Origin: MWDF01 sp964545975
GTDB lineage: Bacteria > Bacillota > DTU025 > MWDF01
Assembly: GCA_964545975.1 (NCBI GenBank)
Contig: CAZJHY010000006.1
Span: forward strand, 10,756-74,755
Reading direction: 5' to 3'
Length of the DNA: 64,000 nucleotides
How positions within the stretch are numbered: position 1 is the first letter of the stretch; each line of letters starts with the position of its first letter. The notes beneath the pieces were generated by a model that had not been told where the DNA came from, did not search any database, and saw nothing but the letters and a program-made list of their open reading frames with translations. Shown one piece after another: positions 17,029-25,227 of this stretch. The translations under genes and the position numbers were made by a program.

Positions 17029-18276
17029 TTAGCCAAACAGCAGCGGGAAAACGAATACGACTACCGTTGCCCATGCCCCATATATCGGAAGGTATCCGGT
17101 TAAAGCCCTCTGAACGGCGGAGATACCGCTCCTGCCACCGAGGAAGCCGACATAGGCGATCAGCACAAGCAACAGGTTCACGAGCACAGCAAGGTTCATA
17201 CCCAGAACGGCGAGCCTGTTGGGTGTTATGCCGTATGAGGCAAGGCGGAGAAGGATTGAGAAGAGGGCGATTGCGTCTACGGCAATAGACAGTGCCATCA
17301 GAGCAGCGTTAATGTAGTCTCCGGTGTCCTTCTTGGATTCCTCGCCCTTTTCGGTTATGGAGAATATGGTTACAGCCAGGGCTGCAATCAGCATGAAATT
17401 GAAGGAAAGCAGGAAATCCCGGTCCGAAAGGGGGTCCTTCCCCATCCATGCTGACGCTGCAAGATAGACGACAAGCGTCACAAGGATGAGCGGGCTGAAT
17501 ATCCTTGCCAGGTAAGGCGCCACCGCCCTTGCAAGCTTCAGATTTGCCGATGCCAGATAGGCAGCCACGACTGCAAGCGAAGCCGCACCAAACAAAACTA
17601 TGTTCTCGAAATAAAACTCCGAGATGTCCAGCCCAATTACGCTGAAGAGAGCATTTGTTAGCGCCGCCAGCATCAAACCTGCCGCCGCCATGCTGAGGTA
17701 TATGACGGCGAACTGGCCATTGAACCTAAGGAACGACAGCCTGGCTTCATTTTTTACATAGGCATCTCCGGTGAATGCCATGCCCAGGGCGATGAATAGC
17801 AGTATGGGCAGGTGCAGGTAAGCAAGCACCGTGCTGTCAGTAATCTCTGATGGAAGCAGGTTGACAAATACCAGCGGGATTATAAACGATGCAACCAGGA
17901 GAAGTTGCAATATCCTTTTCGGGGGCTTCAGATATGTGAAGAGCGCCGCGATGGAAGCCAGGACGAAAGACGCCATATTCACGGGCAATACCGTCTTCTT
18001 CCCGAAAAAATGAAGCGCAAGCCGTGCCGCAACTCCCGCGGACGCGGCAATCAGCAGCATGACGACTAGCTCCTTGCCCAGGATGGGCTTTCTGGAGTAG
18101 TTGCCGGAATCAGCGTAGTCCAGCCTTTCCTTCCACACTGTCAGTACCTTTGAATCAGGCAGCGCTGCCATTGCATCTTCAAGCCATGTCCTAAAGCCCT
18201 CCGGATGCTGCCTGAACAGCCTCTCCAGTTCATGAAGGTCATCGATGCTTTCGACTATCGGGTTCTTGCCGGTCAT
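17029..18276 (-). CDS. Polytopic membrane protein, DUF4153-like
   Basis: About 415 residues with a soluble N-terminal segment of some 70 residues (Glu- and Leu-rich, ending near RKPILGKE) followed by ten or more hydrophobic helices. The C-terminal third contains ASYGITPNRLAVLGMNL, which resembles the conserved region of DUF4153 membrane proteins; that assignment is tentative. Proteins of this group have no established activity. AGAGGGG precedes the ATG. It lies downstream of, and on the same strand as, the small HTH regulator and the DUF2975 protein, with a 55-base gap, so the three probably share a promoter at 19048-19076. Confidence 0.7.
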   Translation of the reverse strand: MTGKNPIVESIDDLHELERLFRQHPEGFRTWLEDAMAALPDSKVLTVWKERLDYADSGNYSRKPILGKELVVMLLIAASAGVAARLALHFFGKKTVLPVNMASFVLASIAALFTYLKPPKRILQLLLVASFIIPLVFVNLLPSEITDSTVLAYLHLPILLFIALGMAFTGDAYVKNEARLSFLRFNGQFAVIYLSMAAAGLMLAALTNALFSVIGLDISEFYFENIVLFGAASLAVVAAYLASANLKLARAVAPYLARIFSPLILVTLVVYLAASAWMGKDPLSDRDFLLSFNFMLIAALAVTIFSITEKGEESKKDTGDYINAALMALSIAVDAIALFSILLRLASYGITPNRLAVLGMNLAVLVNLLLVLIAYVGFLGGRSGISAVQRALTGYLPIYGAWATVVVFVFPLLFG

Positions 18277-18331
18277 TATATTCCCCTCTTATCCGTAATC
18301 TGATCCTTTTGCCTACACTGATTGCGATGCT

Positions 18332-18535
18332 TCAATCCCGGTACTCGAGAACATCTCCCGGCTGGCACTCCAGTGCCCTGCAGATGGCTTCAAGAGTAGA
18401 AAGCCGGAGAGCCTTCGCCTTGCCGTTCTTAAGTATCGAGAGGTTGGCCATTGTAATGCCCACCCTCTCCGAGAGCTCCGTCACGCTCATCTTCCTTCTT
18501 GCAAGCATTACATCGATATTGATGATTATCGGCAT
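18332..18535 (-). CDS. Small Cro/CI-type HTH regulator (YozG-like)
   Basis: A 67-residue protein that is essentially one helix-turn-helix domain: MLARRKMSVTELSERVGIT, then ANLSILKNGKAKALRLSTLEAICRALECQPGDVLEY. This is the pattern of the YozG-type regulators that accompany DUF2975 proteins in many Firmicutes and relatives. It begins nine bases after the stop of the DUF2975 gene, behind GAGGTGATCAA, so the two are translated from one message. A dimer would bind an inverted or direct repeat; repeats of CGATATAT-TCA lie in and upstream of the operon promoter and are the obvious candidates. Confidence 0.88.
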   Translation of the reverse strand: MPIIINIDVMLARRKMSVTELSERVGITMANLSILKNGKAKALRLSTLEAICRALECQPGDVLEYRD

Positions 18536-18544
18536 TTGATCACC

Positions 18545-19018
18545 TCATACGGTAAGGTCGTTTTCGGCCTTGATGTCGATAGCCCTTCTCAGGAGCTTCT
18601 CGAGTATGGCTGCGAAAACTGCTATTATGAGTGCCGCCGATGCCAGTATGAGGCCGCCTGCCACAAAACCCGGGGCATCGTCCATCTCTGCAGCCATGTA
18701 CAGGAATGGCGAGCATATGGCGTAGGTTGCGGTTACAGCTGCCGCGCACCACTTGATCTTCCTCAGGGCAAATACGGAAGCTTCGGAGAATGCATTGTCT
18801 GCGTCGATGAGTCCAAGAAGCTTCAAGGCTTGCAGCAGCGCGATGAAGAAAGGAACGGCGGAGAAGCAAATGCAAACTACAATGGGATAAAGGATGTAGG
18901 CAGGGAAGTAACCGGAGGCCTTTATGGCAATGGAGGGAAGCGGGTAAGAGAAGATGGCAAGCACTGCCAGACCGATTGCCACGACTACAGCTTTCAGGAA
19001 GATGGTCTCACGTCTCAT
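18545..19018 (-). CDS. DUF2975 membrane protein
   Basis: A 157-residue protein with four hydrophobic helices: one near the N terminus, one around PAYILYPIVVCICFSAVPFFIALLQ (two halves), and two after the central loop. The loop LLGLIDADNAFSEASVFALRKIKWCA matches the DUF2975 consensus, where a short D-x-x-x-x-F-S segment precedes a basic amphipathic stretch. The start is the ATG on the complement of 19016-19018, preceded by AGAGG at good spacing; a GTG three codons upstream is possible. Function is unknown; such proteins are nearly always paired with a small HTH regulator, as here, suggesting a membrane-linked control system. Confidence 0.85.
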   Translation of the reverse strand: MRRETIFLKAVVVAIGLAVLAIFSYPLPSIAIKASGYFPAYILYPIVVCICFSAVPFFIALLQALKLLGLIDADNAFSEASVFALRKIKWCAAAVTATYAICSPFLYMAAEMDDAPGFVAGGLILASAALIIAVFAAILEKLLRRAIDIKAENDLTV

Positions 19019-19047
19019 TTTCGGCACCTCTCAGTGAAGTCAATTGA

Positions 19048-19076
19048 ATTATAGCGATGAATATATCGTAAATCAA
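19048..19076 (-). promoter_or_regulatory. Promoter of the DUF2975-HTH-DUF4153 operon with repeated AT-rich element
   Basis: On the minus strand, TTGATT (complement of 19071-19076) and a perfect TATAAT (complement of 19048-19053) are 17 bases apart. The spacer holds CGAT-ATATTC-ATCG, an inverted repeat, and a related copy CGATATATATTCAATG lies about 30 bases upstream in the same AT-rich stretch (19095-19115). This is a likely binding region for the small HTH protein of the operon. Confidence 0.7.
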
Positions 19077-19283
19077 TAAATATATATTAATATACATTGA
19101 ATATATATCGATAAGACGAGAATGACCATGAGCATGGGGGCTGCCTGCCAAGGCTAGGCCGCAAGGATGAAAGATGCGCCTGATGAAGCTATAATGTTAT
19201 GCAGTGCTTGATCGAAGCGGGGACCCGCGAAAACTAAGGGTTCGGTTGCAAGACAGGCAAAGGAATAGATAAGAGGTATTGAG

Positions 19284-19760
19284 ATGACAGAGGTTGGAAT
19301 GAAGGCCGAAGCGGGCCTGCCGGATGGCTTGAGGCTTGATCCAGATACCGTGCGGCTATACTGGTCGAAGACATACAATTCCGAGGGGAAACCGGACTGG
19401 TCACATATCCTGCCCTTCTATCATCCGGATATTGTCTTCCAGGATTCCATACAGAGGATAGAGGGGATCAAGGACTTCACCGATATGTGCATGAGGCTCA
19501 CCAGCCGCTGCAAATCGCTTCGGATGGATATCGAATCCGTCGCAGCCGAAGGGAACGTGATACTCATGGACTGGAAGATGACCATGTCGTTCAAGAAGTT
19601 CCCTGACACGCCAATGTACGGTTCGACGAAGCTTACCCTGCACGAAGACGGCAGGATCATAGCCCAGCGCGATTACTTCGACCTATGGGGGGATATTTTC
19701 AACGGCATTCCCCGCTTCAACAAGATGTACAGAAGATTTTTGAGGCGTTACTTCGGTTAA
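19284..19760 (+). CDS. NTF2/SnoaL-like protein
   Basis: A 158-residue protein of the NTF2-like cone fold, which includes ketosteroid isomerases, epoxide hydrolases and polyketide cyclases. Visible family marks are VRLYWSKTYNS, HILPFYHPDIVFQDSIQRIEGIKDF and the C-terminal strand GRIIAQRDYFDLWGDIF followed by a basic tail (MYRRFLRRYFG). The tail resembles that of NTF2-like proteins found with an SDR and a flavin amine oxidase in lipid-modification clusters of Gram-negative bacteria, and the same two enzyme types follow here. The start is supported by AAGAGG seven bases ahead. Substrate unknown; a hydrophobic ring or lipid compound is plausible. Confidence 0.8.
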   Translation: MTEVGMKAEAGLPDGLRLDPDTVRLYWSKTYNSEGKPDWSHILPFYHPDIVFQDSIQRIEGIKDFTDMCMRLTSRCKSLRMDIESVAAEGNVILMDWKMTMSFKKFPDTPMYGSTKLTLHEDGRIIAQRDYFDLWGDIFNGIPRFNKMYRRFLRRYFG

Positions 19761-19791
19761 CACTTCTCAGGCATGGAAGGCGGGGGATGAT

Positions 19792-20715
19792 TTGGAGTTT
19801 CCGGACGAGCTTAAGTTCATTGTCAACAGGAACCTTCCTCAGAGGAAGTGCTCCGTATCGCTTGCGGGCAAGGTATGCGTGATCACGGGCGCGACTTCGG
19901 GAGTGGGCCTTGAAGCGGCGAGATGCCTTGCCGAGCATGGCGCGAAACTAGTGATAGTCGCCCGCAGCGAGGAGAAGGCCGGTCAGCTCAAAGGGCGATT
20001 GAAGAAAGATTACGGGGCGGAAGTCGACCTCGTCATCGCCGATATGAGCGTACTTGAGCAGGTCAGAAGGGCCGCCTCCGAGATTCTGGCCATATGTCCC
20101 AGGATAGACATCCTCATAAACAGCGCCGGTATCTACTGCACCTCTAGGACTTACACTATGGAGGGCTTCGAGACCACCTTCTGCGTGAACCACCTTGCAC
20201 CGTTCTTGCTTACCAACCTTCTTCTGGAGAGGATGAAGGAGAGCGCCCCGGCGAGGATAATTCAGGTCAATTCGGAGGGGCATCGCTTCAATGGGCTTAA
20301 CCCTGACGATCTCGATTGGAAGAGGAGAATCTATACAGGTTTAAGAGGGTACGGCGCTTCCAAGACGGCGCAGCTGCTCGCAGTCTGGGAGCTTAGCGAT
20401 ATGCTCAAAGGAACGGAAGTCACGATAAACGCCATGCATCCGGGGGACGTCAGGACCAACATCGGCAATAACAACGGGCCATTGTATAAGTTCTTCCTTC
20501 ATAACTTCACCTGGCATTTCCTTAGAGACCCGAAGATGTCCGGCGAAGCAATATACTACCTGGCGGCATCAGCCGACCTGGAAGGAGTAAGCGGGAAATT
20601 CTACCATATGACCAATGAGGAGAAACCTGCCAAGCACGCCCTGGATCGTAGCATGGGAAAGAGAATATGGGACCTGAGCCTAAGCCTAACTGGGCTTAAG
20701 GACACTGTGTTTTGA
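19792..20715 (+). CDS. Short-chain dehydrogenase/reductase, retinol-dehydrogenase-like
   Basis: NAD(P)-dependent oxidoreductase of about 307 residues. The cofactor motif is TGATSGVG, the strand motif DILINSAG replaces NNAG, the catalytic Ser is in QVNSEGHRF and the active-site Tyr and Lys are in GYGASK, followed by AMHPGDVRTNIG. This arrangement, including NSEGHR, is that of the retinol dehydrogenase/WW-domain oxidoreductase branch, which acts on lipophilic alcohols and ketones. The start is a TTG at 19792 behind GGGGGATGA; no better start is visible. It follows the NTF2-like gene by 31 bases and converges with the FAD oxidoreductase gene only three bases away. Confidence 0.9.
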   Translation: MEFPDELKFIVNRNLPQRKCSVSLAGKVCVITGATSGVGLEAARCLAEHGAKLVIVARSEEKAGQLKGRLKKDYGAEVDLVIADMSVLEQVRRAASEILAICPRIDILINSAGIYCTSRTYTMEGFETTFCVNHLAPFLLTNLLLERMKESAPARIIQVNSEGHRFNGLNPDDLDWKRRIYTGLRGYGASKTAQLLAVWELSDMLKGTEVTINAMHPGDVRTNIGNNNGPLYKFFLHNFTWHFLRDPKMSGEAIYYLAASADLEGVSGKFYHMTNEEKPAKHALDRSMGKRIWDLSLSLTGLKDTVF

Positions 20716-20718
20716 GGA

Positions 20719-22335
20719 TTAGCTGCCGCCCTTGAGCTTCTTGACAGCCCTGTCCGCCGCAAGCTTACCGGTGAGGATGGAAATGGGAAGCCCCGATGGG
20801 CTGAAAACCCACTGTCCTGCCTGTATGACGTCCGGTATCGGCGTATCTATGGATCTTGCTATCCTTGGAAGGCTGCTGACCGCGGGCACCGGCCTGTTGG
20901 TGAAGGCCCAGCCGGTTATCGCGCCTTCTGTATTGCCTGTCATCTTGGCAAGCGTGAGGGGAGTAGAGACCATCGCGCCAATCACGCTATCCTTAAGTCC
21001 AGGATAGACGGTGGCAGCGAGCACATCGAGGATCGTTTCCTCGCAAAGCTTCTTGAACTCATCATACCAGCCCTCATCCCGGATTCGCTCAACCAGCCCA
21101 TAGTCCATGAGCGAGCTGATCACAAGCCCGGTCTTTCCTTCTGGAGCCATAGCCTTATCCCTCATGGCGGGTATGGATATCTCATAGGTGGTGAGCTCAA
21201 GGTATCTGCGTACCCAGCGTGAGAGCTCCTGCCTTCCTGAGAGCCCTCTCCAGCCGTATCCTTCCTCCGAGGATTGGCCGTACTCCTCGCACAGGGCGTT
21301 CATGCCAAGTTTATCCGGGGTATAGAAGAAGTGGGGGCTAGAAACCCTAGCGAAGAAATCAGTATCGAAGCTCGATGAAAGATAGAGCGTCAATATTGAA
21401 TCACCACCGGCCTTGCCCAAAAGCGACTTCCTCTTCGCATCTATCGCGGAGCGCGCCGCTGCATCCGTAAGCGAGCTCTCGTCGGTGAGGGCGTACAGCC
21501 TATTCATGTCGGCGGCCCATATGAGCTTCCTATAGCCATAATCGTTGCCGTCAGCATCCCGTACGAGCTTCAGGACAGGATCCACGCGGACCGCCTCTAC
21601 GGCAGTCCGTATCTCCCCTCCATGTTTGAGCACATATTCCTGCATCTTGCCTGAAAGGCTCCCTGTCCCCCCGATAGGATACCTGTAGTCGAGGTAGAGG
21701 CTGAAATAGCTGAGCGCGAAGAAAGTCGGTGTGGCTTTGAAGAAATGCTGGGCGATCATATCGATGAGCGCCTGGTTTCCAGTAAGCTTGCTTAGGTATC
21801 CTGATACCGGCAAGTTGAGCTTGGCGACCTTAGGCATGGTCAGCGCATACTTCACCATCCATGGAAGGATGGTCTTGTATAGGTATTGGGTATCCTTCTT
21901 AAGGTCCAAGAAGAGCGGGTTATCTATCCCGTACAGCACGTCCATATACTGCATGACCTTGGCTATCTCGCTGCAGATGCGCCGCACGTCTGCTTCAAAA
22001 CCCGGGAAAGTCCTTACAAGCAGCGCCTCATACTCAGCAAGGCTGTCTTTGGAAGTCAGCTTCACTGCATCTGACCCTATGCCTATGGTGACATCGTTCC
22101 GCACCGTTTCAAGCTCTATGCCTAGCTGCCTTAGCATAGGAAGGATTATGCCCGAGTTCTCCAGTGCGCGGATGCCGCCGTCGAACCTGAAGCCGTCTTT
22201 CTCGAAGGAATTGACCAGGCCTCCTGCCTTCTGCTCTTTCTCAAGCACGAGCACCTTAAGGCCCGCCCTGCTAGCGTAGGCTGCGGCTGTCAGTCCTGCC
22301 ATGCCTGCGCCAACAACCAAACAATCGTAAACCAT
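20719..22335 (-). CDS. FAD-dependent oxidoreductase, CrtI/retinol-saturase-like
   Basis: A 538-residue flavoprotein of the phytoene desaturase superfamily. The N-terminal dinucleotide fold is CLVVGAGMAGLTAAAYASRAG with the acidic strand end VLEKEQKAGGLVNSFEKDGFRFDGG, the hallmark of CrtI, carotenoid isomerases and retinol saturases. The C terminus has FSPSGLPISILTGKLAADRAVKK, the second FAD-binding segment. I start at the ATG complementary to 22333-22335, six bases after GCAGGAG; a TTG five codons upstream overlaps that site. It faces the SDR gene tail to tail. Probable substrates are polyunsaturated or isoprenoid lipids, inferred from family and from the neighbouring SDR. Confidence 0.87.
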   Translation of the reverse strand: MVYDCLVVGAGMAGLTAAAYASRAGLKVLVLEKEQKAGGLVNSFEKDGFRFDGGIRALENSGIILPMLRQLGIELETVRNDVTIGIGSDAVKLTSKDSLAEYEALLVRTFPGFEADVRRICSEIAKVMQYMDVLYGIDNPLFLDLKKDTQYLYKTILPWMVKYALTMPKVAKLNLPVSGYLSKLTGNQALIDMIAQHFFKATPTFFALSYFSLYLDYRYPIGGTGSLSGKMQEYVLKHGGEIRTAVEAVRVDPVLKLVRDADGNDYGYRKLIWAADMNRLYALTDESSLTDAAARSAIDAKRKSLLGKAGGDSILTLYLSSSFDTDFFARVSSPHFFYTPDKLGMNALCEEYGQSSEEGYGWRGLSGRQELSRWVRRYLELTTYEISIPAMRDKAMAPEGKTGLVISSLMDYGLVERIRDEGWYDEFKKLCEETILDVLAATVYPGLKDSVIGAMVSTPLTLAKMTGNTEGAITGWAFTNRPVPAVSSLPRIARSIDTPIPDVIQAGQWVFSPSGLPISILTGKLAADRAVKKLKGGS

Positions 22336-22439
22336 CGCATACTCCTGCAATGCATCAGAATTAGGATATTTTGAATATTATATCAGACGGAGGGGCAAAA
22401 TGCCCCTGCCGCCGCCATGAGGTCAACATCTCTGCCTTT

Positions 22440-23396
22440 CTACTGAACCTCGGCCAGAATCCTCTGCACCTGTTCAAGGCCAACACTTCCGCCGGATACT
22501 ACGAAGCACACCTTGTCGCCGGGTTTGACCGGAAGTTCCCTCTGCAGGGCAGATCCTATGCCTACCGCAGATGAGGGCTCGGCAAGTATCCTTCCCTCTA
22601 GCAGAAGAAGCTTCATGCCCATAGCCATGGATTCGTCCTTGCTGGTCACAAATGCGTCTACATTCCTCTGTATAATCGGGAAATTCCTTTCCCCCGGCCT
22701 TAATGTGAGCAAGGCATCAGCGATGCACTTGCACTCCTCTATTGTTACCGGCATGCCCGCCTCGATGCTTCTGGAGTATCTCGGCATCCGGGCCGGCTCC
22801 GCGCCTATCACCTTGGCTGAAGGCTTCAGAGCCTTCACGGCAGTTGATACCCCACCGATTAACCCTCCTCCGCCGACCGGCACGACTACGCAGTCCGCAT
22901 CTGGAAGCTGTTCCATGATTTCAAGGCCTACAGTGCCTTGGCCCGCCATTATGTCGTAGTCGTCATAGGGCGAAATGAGAGTGAAACCCTTCTCTTCGCT
23001 CAGCCTCTTTGCGATCTCATGCCTCTCGGCCAGCTTGCAGATTATCACATCCGCACCATAGGCCTGTATGCCTTCAACTTTTATGCGCGGGGCGGTCTCT
23101 GGAACCACTATTGTCGCCTTGACACCTAACAACTTGGCGGCGAAGGCCACTCCCTTGCCATGGTTTCCTGAGGATGCCGCCACGACCCCTCCGGCAAGTT
23201 TCTCAGCGCCCAGGAACAGCATCTTATTGAGCGCACCGCGGATCTTGAAGGAGTTGGTGCGCTGTAGGCACTCGGCTTTTACATATACCTCGCATCCGAG
23301 CAATGCATCCAGGCTTTCCATGCGAAGCAGAGGGGTTTTGTAGACATAGGGTGATATCCTGGCCCTGGCTTCCAGGATTCTTTCCAAGTTAACCAT
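22440..23396 (-). CDS. Threonine/serine dehydratase family PLP enzyme
   Basis: Fold-type II PLP enzyme that removes ammonia from threonine or serine, giving 2-oxobutyrate or pyruvate. The PLP lysine lies in TNSFKIRGALNK, the SGNHGKGVA loop binds the substrate carboxylate and the glycine-rich phosphate cradle is PVGGGGLIGG. At 318 residues it lacks the C-terminal ACT domain of biosynthetic IlvA, so it is of the catabolic, short type (TdcB-like), or possibly a serine racemase or hydroxyaspartate dehydratase relative. The start is set by TGGAGG five bases before the ATG complementary to 23394-23396. It would feed keto-acid fermentation in an amino-acid-using organism. Confidence 0.9.
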   Translation of the reverse strand: MVNLERILEARARISPYVYKTPLLRMESLDALLGCEVYVKAECLQRTNSFKIRGALNKMLFLGAEKLAGGVVAASSGNHGKGVAFAAKLLGVKATIVVPETAPRIKVEGIQAYGADVIICKLAERHEIAKRLSEEKGFTLISPYDDYDIMAGQGTVGLEIMEQLPDADCVVVPVGGGGLIGGVSTAVKALKPSAKVIGAEPARMPRYSRSIEAGMPVTIEECKCIADALLTLRPGERNFPIIQRNVDAFVTSKDESMAMGMKLLLLEGRILAEPSSAVGIGSALQRELPVKPGDKVCFVVSGGSVGLEQVQRILAEVQ

Positions 23397-23437
23397 ATTT
23401 GCCTCCATTTCTTGTCTAGGCTTGCCCCATTTCCCTC

Positions 23438-24115
23438 TTACGGTGTGACAGGGATCCTGTTGTTGTTTTCGTAGGTGACTACGACTTTCTCTATGTACAC
23501 GCCCTTGCCGTTAGTATTGGAATCATCATAGCCGACCATTATGAAGTTATAGTAATCTACCAAGTTGCCTGGGTCTATCGCAATGGGGTCATAGGAATGG
23601 GTGCCCAAAGTCAAGTTTACTACGTCCCCCGTTTTGGCAATCTTCAGCTTGTTTTGCCCCTCGGTTATAAAACCGGCGAATGGGACAGTCGGGTTCTCGG
23701 TGAATCTATCCCTCTGGCCTATCCAGTTTTCGCCATGGGTAGATGACAGCATCTGCATGCCCATACCGATCCATGCACCATAGCTCCAATTGTCGGAATC
23801 TATCAGATAGAACTCCAGCCACTGCAGGTAATGATCATCGCCGACATTCACATAGAAATCGATTTCCACAGTGAAGTCGCCGCCGAAGCGGAAGGGGCTT
23901 ACCAAAGCACCGCCCTCAAGATATGCTCCAAGGTCGGTATAATCGAGCTCACCTGACTCATACCAGGCTCCCTCTCCATTCTCCGCATCCATCTCTGTTT
24001 TGAAGTTGAACGTGTACTTCTTCGCACAGCCTGATAAGAGAAGTAATATGGCTGAGACTGCAATGACCAACGCAATCCTGTAGAGCATGGGACGGGTTCT
24101 GCGCTTATTTGCCAT
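23438..24115 (-). CDS. Lipoprotein of unknown function, jelly-roll-like (paralogue of 16245-16943)
   Basis: A lipoprotein with a perfect lipobox, LLSGC, giving lipidated Cys30. The mature part is rich in aromatic residues, Asp and Gly and has the beta-sandwich patterns GGDFTVEIDFYVN, LQWLEFYLIDSDNW and KLKIAKTGDVVNLTLG, much like concanavalin/LamG domains. It shares GCxK, GDFxxxxxF, xxxKTGD and the closing K-V-V-V strand with the lipoprotein at 16245-16943. The start at the ATG complementary to 24113-24115 follows AGGCAGG; the frame stays open 21 codons further upstream with an unlikely Cys-rich leader. It is downstream of nothing obvious and 41 bases upstream of the dehydratase gene on the same strand. 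Confidence 0.75.
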   Translation of the reverse strand: MANKRRTRPMLYRIALVIAVSAILLLLSGCAKKYTFNFKTEMDAENGEGAWYESGELDYTDLGAYLEGGALVSPFRFGGDFTVEIDFYVNVGDDHYLQWLEFYLIDSDNWSYGAWIGMGMQMLSSTHGENWIGQRDRFTENPTVPFAGFITEGQNKLKIAKTGDVVNLTLGTHSYDPIAIDPGNLVDYYNFIMVGYDDSNTNGKGVYIEKVVVTYENNNRIPVTP

Positions 24116-24323
24116 GTCGAGTACCTGCCTTTCACATATGCTAGGTATGCATAAACACAAGCTATACCAAGGGTACATCTATGTATGCCTTTGACTTCCT
24201 AATCTTCGATTATGTAGGTCGATTTCCCTTGTGTATGTACGCTGTCCGGTTACAAAGCTTCAGTGATGGCATCGGCAATGCTTGCCAAGCAGTTGATGTC
24301 AAATGCCACCTGCCAGCATGTTT

Positions 24324-24989
24324 CTACCTGGATACCGTTATAGTGCCGCCGTATGGAAGCGAGAGGAGGTTCACAGGCTTGAACTTCGTTACATCGGCGC
24401 TGAAGTAGTGGAAAGGTATGTTGTGCTTTGCGCCGACCATCTCAGCGCACTCCGCGGCCTCCGCCGGGCCCATGTTGTACTGGCCGTCTATCGGAAAGAA
24501 TGCATAGTCGATTTCCTTCACCTTAAGATCGGCCATCTGAGGAAGCTTCGAGGTGTCCGATGCATGGTAGACTTTGATTCCATCGAACGAGATTATGAAA
24601 CCGTTGGTCGTCTCGATCGTGTGGTTCCTGTTCGCAGCCGGCACCGGCTCGATTAGCACGCCCTTGATGCTGAAGCTGTTATACGTTCCGTCCTTGTTGT
24701 TGGTGTCCTTGACCCTTAAGACCCTGCAGCCCTCATTCTGTGCAACAAGGCTGATCTTGTTGTGGTCCGAATGCTCGTGGCTTACTAAGATGATGTCTGC
24801 CTTCTCCGAGTAGTCCCCAGGATGGTAAGGGTCGACATAGATGACCACGCCGGCAGAGGTCTTGATCTTAAGGGATGCATGCCCGATAAGGGTTATGTAA
24901 GCCGAGCCGGCATCATCGGTCATTGCTGCTGTTGCGCCCATGAAGAACATCAGAATAAAGATAACGGACAGGAAGCCTATCGCCTTCAT
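24324..24989 (-). CDS. Exported metallo-beta-lactamase-fold hydrolase (UlaG-like)
   Basis: A metal-dependent hydrolase of about 221 residues with a signal peptide (residues 1-22, ending GATAA). The first metal motif is HEHSDH at residues 71-76, preceded by ITLIGHASLKIKT and VDPYHPGDYSEKADIILVS, as in the UlaG/RomA-like branch; further ligands are the Asp in YHASDTS and the His in KHNIPFHY. It lacks a second typical HxH and the length is short, like many beta-lactamase-superfamily proteins of unknown substrate. AGGAGGGG six bases ahead fixes the ATG complementary to 24987-24989. The signal peptide is unusual, since UlaG-type enzymes are cytoplasmic. Confidence 0.88.
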   Translation of the reverse strand: MKAIGFLSVIFILMFFMGATAAMTDDAGSAYITLIGHASLKIKTSAGVVIYVDPYHPGDYSEKADIILVSHEHSDHNKISLVAQNEGCRVLRVKDTNNKDGTYNSFSIKGVLIEPVPAANRNHTIETTNGFIISFDGIKVYHASDTSKLPQMADLKVKEIDYAFFPIDGQYNMGPAEAAECAEMVGAKHNIPFHYFSADVTKFKPVNLLSLPYGGTITVSR

Positions 24990-25227
24990 TTGCAACCCCT
25001 CCTAAGCAATCCGAGTTCTGTCCTTAAAGCCACTCCGCTGATGCCATTTTACAATCATTCGTCTCGTGAATACATCACCCATGAAAAACTATGCCTGCTC
25101 TGTCAGACAAACAGCTCAGTTCTCAGCTTGATGCCGGTTAGAGTTTTTCCGCCTACCTCGAAATAAGGGGCTTGAATACATTACAATGGAATCGGCAGAC
25201 CCGGATGAATTTTGGGGAGGTCGGATC

